Part shown: positions 24,718 to 32,237 of the stretch, in pieces | How the letters are laid out: each line of letters starts with the position of its first letter | Position numbering within the stretch: the first letter of the stretch is position 1 | From: Saccoglossus kowalevskii | Taxonomy: Eukaryota; Hemichordata; Enteropneusta; Harrimaniidae | NCBI RefSeq assembly: GCF_000003605.2 | Contig: NW_003125899.1 | Location: 43,522 to 97,044 of the forward strand | Length of the DNA stretch: 53,523 nucleotides | Reading direction: 5' to 3' | Translations under genes and position numbers: made by a program | The notes under the pieces: model-generated | Told to the model about the DNA's origin: nothing | What the model saw: only the letters and a program-made list of their open reading frames with translations | Database searches by the model: none

Positions 24718-25572
24718 CAGACAGACACACAGTTCCATCCTGTATTGTATTCATCTCTGTTTATAGCACAACTTGAACCAAGTGAAAGCATGGAGGTTCC
24801 TCCATGATTAAAAGTAGGGAAGGGAGCATCAACTAACTACTAGTACCAGTAAGTTGCAATTCGAAATTTAAACACCCTCTAAAAATAACAAACACATGTG
24901 TGAATAGCACTTTATCTTTGAATTCATTGTGAGAGTTTACTCCTTTATTCAACTTCAATGCTGAATACAAACGTTCTCTTGACCATGGAGCTAAACAGTT
25001 TTGTTACGCATCTAGCAAGGATACCCCGACTTTCTGCGTTTCCAATGTCACTCCGCAATGTAAGATGTACGTGAAAGTACGGTTCAAGTTCGAGCGGTAG
25101 ATTGGTTGGTAATTTAACGATCTAATTTACAGGCCTTTTGTTTTCGAAATTTATGCATTATAAGCAGTGTATTAAGTCCCGCTATAAAGTGTTTCTATAC
25201 GTAAAGCGTCGATCCGTGTCTCTATTGTCTAAGAGCGATGAATGTAGCAGACGGTCTAATGTCGTGCTTTGCGGTACCACAGCTTTCAGACAATGGAAAT
25301 ACAGGTCGCTGAACGACAGTGTAAATACGTTGTTTTGCACCAGCCTTTTGTTCGTTCGCCAATGCCTATGCATCAAAACAAGTCGATGACGGCGACACGA
25401 TCCAAGCCGGCTAGATCCAAGTTTGAATGGCAACGCCGAGGTGCGCGTCCCGTCTCACGCTACCTTAGCTAAAATCGATGTGTGAATGAATCAATCATAT
25501 GGAAAACCTAGTTCAATTTCAGAACTTACCTGTGACTAAGAGTATTCCAATCAAAAAGGTGTTTTGGGCCAT
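1422..25572 (-). CDS. Mosaic extracellular protein: signal peptide, YWTD propeller, EGF, sushi, cadherin repeats (3' partial)
   Basis: The minus-strand coding sequence was assembled by hand as the join, in coding order, of 25530-25572, 12609-12801, 11893-12008, 11299-11543, 10249-10516, 8909-9037, 8616-8738, 7595-7916, 6387-6496, 5435-5599, 3873-5018, 2824-3006, 1782-1934 and 1422-1552. This gives 3327 nt, or 1109 codons, with no stop. All junctions are GT/AG and keep frame. Modules in order are: signal peptide 1-17; six-bladed LDLR class B propeller about 22-288; EGF 289-331; five cbEGF modules about 332-536; sushi/CCP-like module 541-595; cadherin repeats 604-705, 706-803, 804-905, 906-1001 and 1002 onward. 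No transmembrane segment is in the window, so membrane anchorage is unknown. From the families I infer a secreted or cell-surface, Ca-dependent adhesion or receptor role. I do not recognise a named orthologue, so the symbol is left empty. The 3' end lies beyond base 1. Confidence 0.88.
1782..1934 (-). CDS. Exon 13: cadherin repeat 5, first half
   Basis: Residues 1015-1066, 153 nt, phase 1-1. It encodes ACIPETTAPNDLVALVAA followed by SDPDGDTLSITMID and GKFMLTG. The 'E..A..LVA.V.A.DPDGD.L' arrangement is a cadherin repeat start. The donor is GTAGGT. Confidence 0.88.
1935..2823 (-). other. Intron 12
   Basis: 889 bases of AT-rich sequence. I see no exon, RNA gene or clear repeat. Confidence 0.8.
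2824..3006 (-). CDS. Exon 12: cadherin repeat 4 end, repeat 5 start
   Basis: Residues 954-1015, a phase 1-1 exon of 183 nt, acceptor TTACAG and donor GTATGT. It contains DLNYETFPTGVGFEVRC (LNYE = cadherin LDYE), IDSDSNSITVS, then the linker GNENEEP and the opening of the next repeat, ISVVINKPCSFG. Confidence 0.9.
3007..3872 (-). other. Intron 11
   Basis: 866 bases of AT-rich sequence. It contains two AATAAA-(ATT)n tails (about 3615-3650 and 3708-3740) that look like retrotransposon 3' ends. Confidence 0.75.
3873..5018 (-). CDS. Exon 11: sushi end plus three and a half cadherin repeats
   Basis: Residues 572-954, a single 1146-nt exon, far longer than the others. After the sushi end (C595) come cadherin-type repeats ending in NVNEPP, DENEPP and DVNEPP, with ALDPDEG, EDPDQGDTHTYSL, PLDYET, ASDSGGLSV and PPTGVTLS motifs. 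LDYE and DPD acids are the Ca ligands. The wording is close to the 'VNEPP..DPD.GDTHTYSL..SGGLSV' cadherin subtype that is also common in giant bacterial adhesins, rather than to the DxNDN linker of classical cadherins. Donor is GTAGGT, phase 1 to phase 1. The upstream in-frame ATG near 5055 lies in the intron and is not a start. Confidence 0.93.
5019..5434 (-). other. Intron 10
   Basis: 416 AT-rich bases with nothing recognisable. Confidence 0.8.
5435..5599 (-). CDS. Exon 10: end of EGF 6 and first half of sushi/CCP-like module
   Basis: Residues 517-572. It begins SYVCSCTVGSILNADGKSC, closing EGF 6. A new module follows with TTCQPPPPRPGFTITC, then LYLSRCDIDCDL. With exon 11 (VGSNSITCLSNSEWSILTAEC) this gives the C..P / ITC / W..C pattern of a sushi (CCP) domain, although the extra cysteines RCDIDC make it divergent. 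Acceptor is the unusual AAG; donor is GTAAGT. Phase 1-1. Confidence 0.85.
5600..6386 (-). other. Intron 9
   Basis: 787 bases, holding a 31-bp minisatellite (5645-5940) and a copy of a dispersed repeat (about 6118-6200). Confidence 0.8.
5645..5940. repeat. 31-bp minisatellite in intron 9
   Basis: About nine units, each with a CCAGTGAAAGTCACTGTGAC core followed by TCCCTAGGA. Variation between units is mostly single bases (e.g. GTCAATGTG, GAGACTGTG). AGTCACTGTGACT within the unit is a short palindrome. Confidence 0.85.
6387..6496 (-). CDS. Exon 9: end of cbEGF 5, start of cbEGF 6
   Basis: Residues 480-517. It completes the previous module with CECNIGYTLQEDGSTC and opens the next with DINECNVANDCQQQC and TNILG. 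Acceptor TTTCAG and donor GTAATC; phase 2 in, phase 1 out. Confidence 0.92.
6497..7594 (-). other. Intron 8
   Basis: 1098 bases, with a (GTT)n-like microsatellite near the exon 9 acceptor (6516-6540) and a dispersed repeat at 7012-7374. Confidence 0.8.
7012..7374 (+). repeat. Dispersed repeat, family A, copy 2
   Basis: It shares GGCTGAGATAG..CCGCTGTTAGC, CAATTAAAGAACTGAAGATA and AACAAGAAGTCGAAAA with copy 1, and ends with CTCTGCTCAACAGAGTCGAC near 7350. Overlapping ORFs on both strands here are repeat shadows. Confidence 0.65.
7595..7916 (-). CDS. Exon 8: two and a half calcium-binding EGF modules
   Basis: Residues 373-480, 322 nt. Three successive cbEGF starts are visible (DTNECHISNGGC, DIDECVTGSNPC, DTNECTSANNMC) with hydroxylation-type motifs CHNTDSSYYCSC, CQNVPGSYQCIC and CVNTGGSFR. 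The third module continues in exon 9. Acceptor is CAG and the donor is GTAGGT. Phase 1 in, phase 2 out, so modules 3 and 4 have fused into one exon and the fifth module is split inside. Confidence 0.94.
7917..8615 (-). repeat. Intron 7 with degenerate short tandem repeats
   Basis: Around 8100-8350, and again at 8530-8600, phrases such as CCAAGTGATTCCATTGAATCC and close variants recur at about 35-40-base spacing. This is a decayed minisatellite. The ORF across it is a by-product. Confidence 0.5.
8616..8738 (-). CDS. Exon 7: calcium-binding EGF module
   Basis: Residues 332-372, a phase 1-1 exon of 123 nt encoding exactly one module. It starts DTNECSINNGGCSHHC and contains CLNIESSFFCTC and GYTLQADQRTC. 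The D-x-[ND]-E-C start plus the Asn in C-x-N mark a Ca-binding EGF. One module per symmetric exon is the standard exon-shuffling unit. Confidence 0.94.
8909..9037 (-). CDS. Exon 6: propeller-closing EGF module
   Basis: Residues 289-331, a phase 1-1 exon of 129 nt. It shows six cysteines in EGF spacing, beginning EIDSCQHNDGRGECDHIC and followed by GSYMCACRQGYHLQ and a final HTC. The sequence CIDLYGSYMC fits the Asp/Asn beta-hydroxylation consensus C-x-[DN]-x4-[FY]-x-C-x-C. An EGF module here packs against the propeller in LDLR and LRP families. Confidence 0.93.
9038..10248 (-). other. Intron 5
   Basis: 1211 bases. The block 9195-9640 is a set of diverged hairpin-forming repeats. The remainder, to 10248, shows nothing recognisable. 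Confidence 0.8.
9195..9640. repeat. Hairpin-bearing tandem repeats in intron 5
   Basis: Four to five diverged copies of a unit containing AAAATGGCCACC..CAGCCATTTTGAAT occur at about 9205, 9298, 9437 and 9575. The arms AAAATGGC and GCCATTTT can pair in each. A related piece lies near 46475. Confidence 0.6.
10249..10516 (-). CDS. Exon 5: last propeller blades (IYWAD, IYWTD)
   Basis: Residues 200-288, acceptor TTTTCAG and donor GTGAGC, phase 0 in and phase 1 out. It carries MIYWADATTDKVESCDLNG, then HPYGLTQYDDRIYWTD, and ends in YPTAIHVVHPDRQ. The last motif corresponds to the 'HP.RQ' signature that closes LRP-type propellers directly before the EGF module. Together with exons 2-4 this gives IYWSD, LFFTD, FYFTD, IYWAD and IYWTD plus the N-terminal strand, a complete six-blade set. 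Confidence 0.93.
10517..11298 (-). other. Intron 4 with duplicated exon end
   Basis: 782 bases. The part nearest exon 4 consists of 74-bp tandem copies of the exon 4 end and donor site. The rest is AT-rich without visible features. Confidence 0.8.
11120..11345 (-). repeat. 74-bp tandem triplication covering the exon 4 donor
   Basis: The phrase TATTCCTTACCCT starts at 11141, 11215 and 11289, an exact 74-base period. Each copy contains the last coding bases of exon 4 (to D-Y-I-D-R) and the donor GTAAGG. The two outer copies have CTATCAATG where exon 4 has CTGTCAATG. A further partial copy precedes 11141. Confidence 0.9.
11299..11543 (-). CDS. Exon 4: propeller blades with FYFTD motif
   Basis: Residues 118-199. 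It contains IEKIGLDGTNR, IYEPRGIALDP, the YWTD variant FYFTD, and ITVDYIDR at the 3' end, which pairs with MIYWAD at the start of exon 5. Acceptor TTTCCAG, donor GTAAGG, phase 0 at the end. The last part of this exon together with its donor is copied two more times in tandem just downstream (11141-11288). Reading past this donor reaches a stop after 11 codons, so the downstream donor copies would give a truncated product. Confidence 0.92.
11544..11892 (-). other. Intron 3, mostly one MITE
   Basis: 349 bases, of which about 210 (11636-11845) are the palindromic MITE-like element annotated separately. Confidence 0.8.
11636..11845. mobile_element. MITE-like palindromic element (TTTAATTT type)
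   Basis: The left end TACTGTAAAAGG..ATTCACTGTGTTTTAATTT is roughly the reverse complement of the right end AAATTTAAACCCAGTGAAAA..CATTTTACA. Length is about 210 with no coding capacity. Related copies lie near 24310 and 28062. Confidence 0.6.
11893..12008 (-). CDS. Exon 3: propeller, second YWTD-type blade
   Basis: Residues 79-118, with acceptor TTTTCAG and donor GTAAGT. It contains the characteristic VPDGIAVDW segment (usually 'GLAVDW' in LDLR class B repeats) followed by KLFFTDR, an LFFTD version of YWTD. Phase 2 in and phase 1 out; the split codon makes Ile with exon 4, restoring the typical 'TD-x-x-x-x-x-I' continuation. Confidence 0.9.
12009..12608 (-). other. Intron 2
   Basis: 600 bases without recognisable coding or repeat structure beyond a G-rich stretch near 12300-12350. 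Confidence 0.8.
12609..12801 (-). CDS. Exon 2: first part of YWTD propeller
   Basis: The exon is bounded by TTTCAG at the acceptor and GTGAAG at the donor. It encodes residues 15-79: the mature N-terminus with a Gln-rich QAQQQF stretch, a first strand LIFANSFDIRKLN, then the diagnostic IYWSD motif followed by HLTRKIQR. The order of an 'LIFAN..IR' strand before the first YWTD is what LRP, LDLR and EGF-precursor propellers show at their start. Entry is phase 1 and exit is phase 2. Confidence 0.9.
14894..15085 (+). mobile_element. MITE-like element, family B copy 1
   Basis: TACTGTACTTTC..CAGCTGAAATTAATTTTCACTG at the left, ATTTATTTTCACTGATTTTTG inside, and CTTCAGCAAAAATAGTGAAAATAAAG at the right. 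It matches 41546-41732 (inverted) and 43984-44194. Confidence 0.65.
15672..15783. mobile_element. MITE-like element, short family B relative
   Basis: It starts TACTGTAGAACTCATTTTTT with GCTGAAAA and ends CAGTGAAAATAAATGCTTTT-like (GTGAAAATAAATGCTTTTACAATA). Shorter than the other copies. Confidence 0.4.
16567..16626. repeat. (AATG)n microsatellite
   Basis: About 15 copies of a tetranucleotide (GAAT/TGAA) with one AAAT variant. A short ORF reading HSFIHSFIHSF is caused by it. Confidence 0.97.
17245..17312. repeat. 34-bp direct duplication with CCAAT and homeodomain-like motifs
   Basis: TTTGTGATTGGTTAATTAG followed by TTTTCAACTAA occurs twice in direct succession. ATTGG is an inverted CCAAT box and TTAATTAG is a homeodomain-type core. 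Confidence 0.85.
18665..18912. repeat. A-rich (AAAAATACC)n low-complexity tract
   Basis: About 250 bases of imperfect CAAAAAATAC/CAAAAATAT units, all without T-rich interruption. It drives two false ORFs. Confidence 0.95.
20398..23600. repeat. 27-bp minisatellite with higher-order structure (gap inside)
   Basis: About 118 units' worth of sequence at a 27-base period, including the N gap. Each unit starts at ATGCAT and carries CTCTGCACCCTGGTGAAACC. The first kilobase keeps a strict 27-base rhythm. From about 22120 on, shortened variant units (e.g. TTGCACCTCTGCACCC) are interleaved. Larger blocks recur: the section around 22384-22720 returns at 23041-23420 (offset 657, then 683), and GGCGAAACCGTGCATCTACTGCA recurs near 21071, 21260 and 21637. 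Because 27 is a multiple of three and stops are absent, five of six frames stay open. Confidence 0.97.
21796..22116. other. Assembly gap in minisatellite
   Basis: A run of 321 N inside the 27-bp array; the real array length is unknown. Confidence 0.99.
24310..24490. mobile_element. MITE-like element, TTTAATTT type, diverged
   Basis: It begins TACTGTAAATG..ATTCACTGGGTTTTAATTTTGG like the element at 11636. The right end is decayed. Confidence 0.4.
24629..24717. repeat. (GATT)n microsatellite
   Basis: Some 22 perfect copies of a TTGA/ATTG tetranucleotide. Confidence 0.98.
25530..25572 (-). CDS. Exon 1: start codon and signal peptide
   Basis: Exon 1 encodes MAQNTFLIGILLVT plus the first base of a split Val. 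It is followed by the donor GTAAGT (phase 1). The ATG has G at -3 and G at +4, a strong Kozak context. The hydrophobic run FLIGILLVTV followed by QA (completed by exon 2) gives a short secretory signal peptide with a plausible V-Q-A cleavage site at about residue 17. A 12.7-kb intron follows, so the N-terminus would be missed by simple ORF calling. The join to exon 2 is supported by phase and by the signal-peptide sense. It is not proven by a transcript. Confidence 0.75.
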
Positions 25573-25599
25573 GACGTATTTTAAATCTTCGATCAGATG

Positions 25600-25660
25600 T
25601 CGATATACAAATGAATGGTGACTGCCACGGTGCTCAGATTATAGAGTTGGATTTCCCGCG
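25600..25660 (-). promoter_or_regulatory. Possible core promoter of the mosaic gene
   Basis: Reading minus strand, a CTATAATC TATA-like element (about 25639-25646) is followed some 20 bases later by GGCAGTCACC, an Inr-like sequence, and the ATG lies about 50 bases further on. TATA-to-Inr spacing is shorter than the usual 28-32, so this is weak. CpG-containing, non-repetitive DNA surrounds it. Confidence 0.25.
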
Positions 25661-28061
25661 TTATTTTTCTGTAATCATTACTTGTTGGAGTGCTGTCCTG
25701 TCCCAAAAATGCATCCAGCGACGAGAGCCAAGGTGTCAGTTGTGAACGTCGCTAAGAATATGCTGATACATCACCAACGTGCACCTCTTTTGAGGCCCAA
25801 ATCGTCCGGTAGCTTTATTATTGTTTGTGTACCCACGGAATCGGACATGGACGGCAACATTAATAATGGTATTAATTAGCTAGATTGTTCAGAGGGACTC
25901 ATGTTGTCAATATCTCTAAATTTGTCTTACACATTCACTTGTAAAGCTTGCTATTTCAATATCGCATATTCGTTAATAGTTTTTCACTTAATTTTGCTTG
26001 CGCTGTTATTCCCCAGTGCTGTTAATAATGACCATGTAATACTTACAACCCCTCTTGAATGGCTGTCCACCCCTACATAAAAGTGTAACAGCCCAAAAGC
26101 GAAACTAAGAAACGCCCTCACAGGACAGTCTTCGGCATAGAGCGGGACACCATATAATAAACAAATGTAATAGTATACACATTTTAATGAGTCCATACAA
26201 ATAGCCCGGTCCATCTATAAGAAGGGGTAACTTTTCTGTAATAGCATTTTTTTAATAGTTACACATAATGATTGTTTGTTTCTTTACCATACAGTATTCT
26301 CAGTTGGCACTTGCAGCTGAGAGTAACAGTGATACAGTTGTATTCAGTGTAACTATTTTGTGGTAAGATTTGTATGTAATGGGTTTGACATTGATGCACA
26401 GATTTCAACCGCATAAAACATAAGAATGCAACGATCCGTGTGTGTGTGGTGAAACATTGTTTTCGGCCGGTGCCATCGGAAAACGTAAGAAAGTATTTCC
26501 GGTGACTTGTTCCAAACCAATGGAGAGCAGTACTCTGTTCAAGCTATTACATACCGAATAACAATCGTATGTTCGGCAACTTCAATAAAAACGCGGACAA
26601 TGTCCTGCAGTACTATTCCGATGTGTGCTTCTAAACTTTTTATGAGACTGCTAGCCGCCTTACGGTAAAGGCCCAGTTAACCGACAAAGCAGTATGGGTA
26701 CTTAACTTAACATGTCGCTGACATGTCAACACGCTTAATATTTGAAAAAAACGGCAAAGAAATATTTACACTTGAAAGTTAGTTTTATGAAATTCTAGTA
26801 AGTATATAGACTCATTGACCCGTCAAGTTGAGGTTTTACAATCGCAGATTAGTGTCTTCATAAATACCCCTCCCTCGCTACCGTGATGTGTCGTGATCAC
26901 GTGTCCCACCTTTCAAAATGTTATTGTAATCGGGTCTAGGTTTTAACGTACTAGTATTTTGAACACAAACTGAGAAATTGAGAAATTCGGGGTGGTAGAA
27001 AAACATGCGGCAGCTAATTTGTTTTCCCACTAAGTTTAGCTCAGTGTTTCTGTTCTATACTCAGTAAGGGAAGGACCATTGCAGTGGGAATACAATGGCA
27101 AATTTGAAAAAAAAACAGGTCGAAATATTACAGCGAATTCTCCATTGAAAAAATAGCACAAAACTAAGTGAAGGAAAATTATATTATTACTGTATCCCCC
27201 CCCCCCGCTTAATAAGGGTTTTATTAAATTTATTTCCCTCACTTTTCCTGTAACAAACTTGTTTCACTGTTCTCTTCACTTGTAGTTTTTTTCCCACAAA
27301 AATCACTTGATACACTCGCTTGCCGTCTCACCCCCACCGAGATCAACAAATGGCCAATCGAATAAACGGGTTCATCTATGGTGTGAAAAATCGCCCGACT
27401 GGAGACAGTCTGGTGTAGCGTAACACATTCGTCAATAGATGAATGAACGGATCGGAAATACCGATTCAGTCCGCGACGCGTTCACCTTTGAGCCCAGGAA
27501 GGGAAAGCGGTGTACTCATGCTGACTGAAGCGAGATTCGATACCACTTGCCACTTTCTCTGTACTTCGTTGTTCACCCCGTGATGTTGACAGGCAATAAA
27601 ATGCATCCTAATAATAAATTGGGATCGGAAGGTGTAAAAAAATACTAGTAACACACTGGCACACAACAAACAAACAACCCAAAATTTATATTTTAGCCAA
27701 AGTGAAGAAAAAAATAATGCGAACAGTTTTGTATACCATCTCCCCAGATTTTCTAATGAAAATTAAACATGACACATGAAAATGAAAATATATAAAAAAA
27801 AAAAAATACCACGCTATATATACCAAGGTATATTCAATGCATATACTAAGTAAAAAACATTGTTTGTTTACATGAGACTCGAGCGCGCGCTTCACATCGA
27901 CTTGGAGCTACAATCGTGAACAAAGTTTCAAGACACTGAAAGAACACAAAGCCACATCTGCAAGAATCATATACATTTTAAAACAAAACTATAGTCAATG
28001 ATACAATTACCCATTTTAACCTGTATTGAAGAAATTTAGAAAATATTCACACAATAGAAAG
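25661..28061. other. CpG-containing upstream DNA, no gene seen
   Basis: From here the CpG content rises sharply compared with intron 1. No convincing exon, RNA gene or long ORF. A short homopolymer C run is at 27196-27206. Confidence 0.6.
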
Positions 28062-28197
28062 GTGCGTTTTAATTTAGCTGTTTTTTGCTGAAGTCGATGT
28101 CAAAATGTACAACTACAATAGATTAATTATTTCACAGAAAAATCCGTGAATTAAAACCCGGTGAATTTGATACCTAAATTACAGTGAAATTAAAGCG
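28062..28197. mobile_element. MITE-like element, TTTAATTT type, diverged
   Basis: GTGCGTTTTAATTTAGCTG at the left and CAGTGAAATTAAAGCGC at the right form inverted ends. The same vocabulary occurs as at 11636-11845. Confidence 0.45.
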
Positions 28198-31060
28198 CGG
28201 GGGTCGTCACCTGCGCACGCGCGGGAATTGAGCCCCAAGCGACGATAACAACGCAAAGGCTCATGGGTAGACGCTTGTTTGTAAACAATGACATGCTATC
28301 GCTTTAAATACCAGTGACAATTAGTTGGTTTACCAGGGATCTGTAATTACTTAGCTGTTTACTAAACATGGGTGAAAAGTCATATACAGTTCAGTAGAAG
28401 TTTATTGAATCCGTATTCTTACGATTAAAATTATTTATTCTTTTAGCATATACCTTAATAAGAAACTTATATTATAACTCATACGAATGCCCAATCTGAG
28501 GTCATAGTAACCTTCATTTTTGTTTAGTGCGTTATATTGTTTGCTTGAATCTAACCATTGCGGTGTTACTTCGACCAAAGAGTGTCTTTGCTTCGACGAG
28601 TAATGACGTAATGACCTCATTATTACGACGTCACTTCCTTCATGCTCAATTCCCAGTGCGAAATTGTCTGTATTGTCATCGACCCCACAATAGGGCATAT
28701 GGTTCTGAACAATAAAGTAGTTGTTGGCTTATATTCTATTGCATGCTGAATAGAAGTATGTGTTATGCTGTGTAGAATAAGACGTTATGTTGTTATGCTG
28801 CTTATTTGTGCTAAGACTAGAAGTTTCTTGTTCCATGACCTAGTTGTGACGTTAGTTTATTTCACAATGTCCGTAACAATAGCATGCAGACAGGAAGACT
28901 TATTCTTATAAGCAGTCCATGTACAAGGCTGCACAGAAAGGATCATATTTTATTGTATTGTACGCGTTTGTAGTCTCTGTTATTGTCTGAAATGGACTAT
29001 AAGCTGCAGAAATGTAAACAAAAAGCAACAGCGAAATGTGAAATATGATGAAATCCATTTACTATTCTGTCTGAGTGACATGACGTATTTCACGGTCTGT
29101 GACTTCGACAAAAAATCATTAGTCATTTCTATAAATGCCTGATTTTGCAATTTCTCACCACCGCTCGACTATTTTCGCTGACTTTTCATGTGTATCAAAA
29201 TGTATGGTTATTTCAAACGATTTAAAACGATTTTTCCTCATTATTTTACCGGGTATTCATATTATATACTAGTATACTCACACTAAATAATATGAAACAT
29301 AGCTAGGCATAATAGTGAGTAAATTTATTATATATAAATTTGGCAACAAATATTCTATATTTGTCTTTGCCTTAATTGATCATTTTAAGACATGTTTACA
29401 CATTTTTACCTGTAAGTCTGAGTGAAGTAAATTCAAAACCTGACAGCTCTGACTTACCAGTACACTAGCAAGTTGTTATTATATGGCGTGTGTTAGTGAG
29501 AGTACCCTTGTCTCGATTCCTATAAAATTACCTTTAATTACTAGAGAATGAGTACGCAGCTTTGAAAGAAAATCGAGTAATTGGCGATCAAGTTAAGGAT
29601 TTGTTTACAGGTATCTTGAACTCATTTTACAAGGGACAATGAATGGTAATTGAAGCTCACATTGTACGTGAAACAATATGCGTATAAGAATTAACCAAAT
29701 CGTAATCCAACTTGAACCAGGGGTATTTCAGTTACTCGGGTTTGTTGGGCAATTGTCAGGCGAATAAACAGTTTTCGGAAGCAGAAACTTTAAATATGAA
29801 TTTCGTCAGATAAGTTCTACAGATCTGGAGTCAATGCGAAGCTACTATATACAAGATTGTGCCTGATTGGCTACCCAAACCTAAAATCAAACAACCAGAC
29901 CAATCAGAAAGCAGATTGCATGTTGACAGGTTCTCCAACGTTTATAATTCTTCTCTGTATATATGCTTGGACTCAACTGCAGATCTGCACCAAACTTTAT
30001 ATGTTTAGGACAACGACTACTAAATATTGCGTCATATACATCACGCTGAATCATGTCTCCCCGGGTGTTTGTTGTCGAGTTTTCTCGAGTGTCCGTCTTC
30101 ACGTACAGTGGCGTTAAACGGAAATGACTTTTTTTGAATTGTCCAACAATACAATTATCGGGAGTTGCTGACTCCAACCAAGACCAGTAAATTTAAGTGT
30201 GAAAATATTTTGTTTGTTAACAGGAAAGTTGCATTCATAAAATCAACTTATTGCATGCAACGAGAACTCACAACAAAAGGAGCCACCCATTACAAATGTC
30301 CCGCGTCCTTGACAATCGTTGTCGAGTTTATCGCTCTCGTTTTCCGAGCGGAAAAAAATCAAAGTGACTTATTTTCACCCGAACGTCTATGAATTATAGC
30401 TAGAACATTAGTTATTTCAGCAGATAGTTTGTTTTATTCACCAGAAATGTTTGCTCGGGAAACATATATCGGATACAAAAAGGCATCGTGATAAGTTATG
30501 CGTATTCCTTCACACGATCGTTTGTTTGAGAGAAAAGTTACTTTATAAAATCATAGACCTGAACTTTAGCATAATAAAATGATGTCTTACATCGTGCTAT
30601 GACGTCACGTTGGTGTACGGTCACCGTGGCTGCTGCAGTGTAAAACCATTAAGGCTGAGAGAAAAAATATCTCTGTTTCTCGTTTCCGCGCGCATCATTT
30701 TGAACTATGCGCTTCGGACGTTTTTTTGTTTCTTCTAAAGCATTCAAAAATGTGCTTGTACTCGCATTTGTCTCAAATTTCCCTCATTTTAGCTCAGTAT
30801 TAAAAAAAAGAAAACAAATCGCCTCCAAAATTTTAAAATTTCCATGAAACGAAAAACAGACTGGAGAATTTTTTTTCCTGGCCTATTTAATTTCATTATT
30901 TTTATATTTTATTTTGGGCATATTCGAGGGTTAAAGTTTACAAATTTAACGGAGAAATAGATATTTCTTATTGCTATTTTACATGTTCACGTGGATTTAA
31001 TTCACCGGATTTTGCTGTATGACTGACTTATCAGCGAAAATAGTACAAATAGTAGTTAAG
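28198..31060. other. Intergenic, no gene seen
   Basis: CpG-rich single-copy-looking sequence with a dispersed repeat at about 29828-29950. ORFs here are short and overlap on both strands. Confidence 0.55.
29828..29950 (+). repeat. Dispersed repeat, family C
   Basis: ACAAGATTGTGCCTGATTGGC, then AGACCAATCAGAAAGCAG and TGTTGACAGGTT. It matches about 6118-6200 (ACAAGACTGTGTCTGATTGGC) and 51228-51345 (ACAAGATTGTGGTTGATTGGC). GATTGGCT and GACCAATC are short inverted arms. Confidence 0.6.
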
Positions 31061-31078
31061 TACGAACACGATACCGCA

Positions 31079-31200
31079 ATGGCGGCCCTTGTGTCGCTCA
31101 CGTGACGTTACTGACATCCTCGTTTGTTATGAGGTGATTGGCTCCTTTCTCCCATGTCATTATATGTTGCACCGGGTAACGAATGTATATAATGGGCGCC
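31079..31200. promoter_or_regulatory. Promoter-like motif cluster
   Basis: Within about 120 bases: ATGGCGGC (YY1-like, 31079-31086), TCACGTGAC (palindromic E-box, 31098-31106), an inverted CCAAT box (31137-31141), GTTGCACCGGGTAAC (X-box/RFX-like, 31166-31180) and TATATAA (31186-31192). No obvious exon follows on either strand. The set is what a bidirectional or ciliary-gene promoter could show. Only motif matches support it. Confidence 0.3.
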
Positions 31201-31435
31201 TTTGGGAGTAACTTCCAATTTTGAGGTGATTTATCTAGATATTTATACTATCTAAAGTTCTTCTAAATTCTACAACCATTATCGAATGAGTGGTTGCCAT
31301 GTTGTTAGGCACAACGCGGTGATTCTCCATATAAATCATTATCTGACGACCCGTGCTTTTCATCCCATCCCGTGTGGAAAAGGTTAGAAAGAAATGTAAA
31401 ACTGTATTTATTAACCTTAACAATGTAAGTCAATT

Positions 31436-31985
31436 TATGACGCGAAGCGACTTCCGTCAGACGAACAGTTACGATTTTGTTTGTCGGAGGTTATTGGCCA
31501 TGACATACATTACATACATTCTGTACTAGTATATTGTGTGTTCGTCTAAACAGTGAGTCTTAGAGTTGGCGCAGCGTGTGATGTCATCAAAACATCGTTT
31601 ATCAAGAGTAACCCGTTCTTGCAGCGCAGAACCATTTCGGGTAAACATATATCCAATTTTACTGGCGTTGTATACGTCGCATAGGTCCCATATGGAATAC
31701 GATTTCTATAAATGTCTAGAAATTGTCATTCGCTCCCATGGAGTTGAGGACAAATTTAAAAAATATAATTGCACATTTGTTCAAATTTCAACTATATATA
31801 GCATTTCAATGTGTATGGTGAACCACTGAGTTGAATAGGAACGTTGCGATGCATAGTGTTCTCATGGTCTCACAATACTCCGTTCGTATAATTCGCGCCC
31901 TCTAGCGACGAAAAGTTCTGTGACGTGATGGGTATTAGGGATGACGTTCATAGCGCCAATATTGCCTTGATCTGTTAATAAAAAA
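31436..31985 (+). repeat. Diverged duplicated block, copy 1
   Basis: It shares with 33500-33900, in the same order, TACGATTTTGTTT, GTTATTGGCCATGACATAC, TATTGTGTGTTCGT, GTGAGTC, TGGTGAACCACTGA, CGTTCGT and AAAAGTTCTGTG/AGAGTTCTGTG. Divergence is substantial. Confidence 0.7.
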
Positions 31986-32237
31986 AAGTTCCACGTTTGA
32001 ACGACATTTCTTACATCCATCGAGTAATGATGATGTCAAAAAGTTGCTTAGTCGCCTGAGGGCGCAATATATAGTAACAATGTGCTGGTCGCGGCTGTGT
32101 TGCGGTTCAGAGCACTAAAAGAATAGTTGAACTTGTGGTTGGCATTTTGACGATGACGATGTGTGTATTTTTGTGAATAATGTGTAATGTAAGTATACGG
32201 CTTACTCAACATCAAGACAACTAGTATTAGTTTGCAA

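Larger units (their letters stand above)
12802..25529 (-). other. Intron 1 (12.7 kb)
   Basis: This intron separates the signal-peptide exon from the rest of the gene. It is AT-rich with few CpGs. It contains MITE copies near 14.9, 15.7 and 24.3 kb, simple repeats at 16.57 and 24.63 kb, an A-rich tract at 18.67 kb, a duplicated CCAAT/homeodomain-like segment at 17.25 kb and the large 27-bp minisatellite at 20.4-23.6 kb. I found no additional exon that would keep frame. Confidence 0.7.

Noticed and set aside
24576-24791. ORF with INQSINQS repeats
   Set aside because: Caused by the GATT microsatellite.
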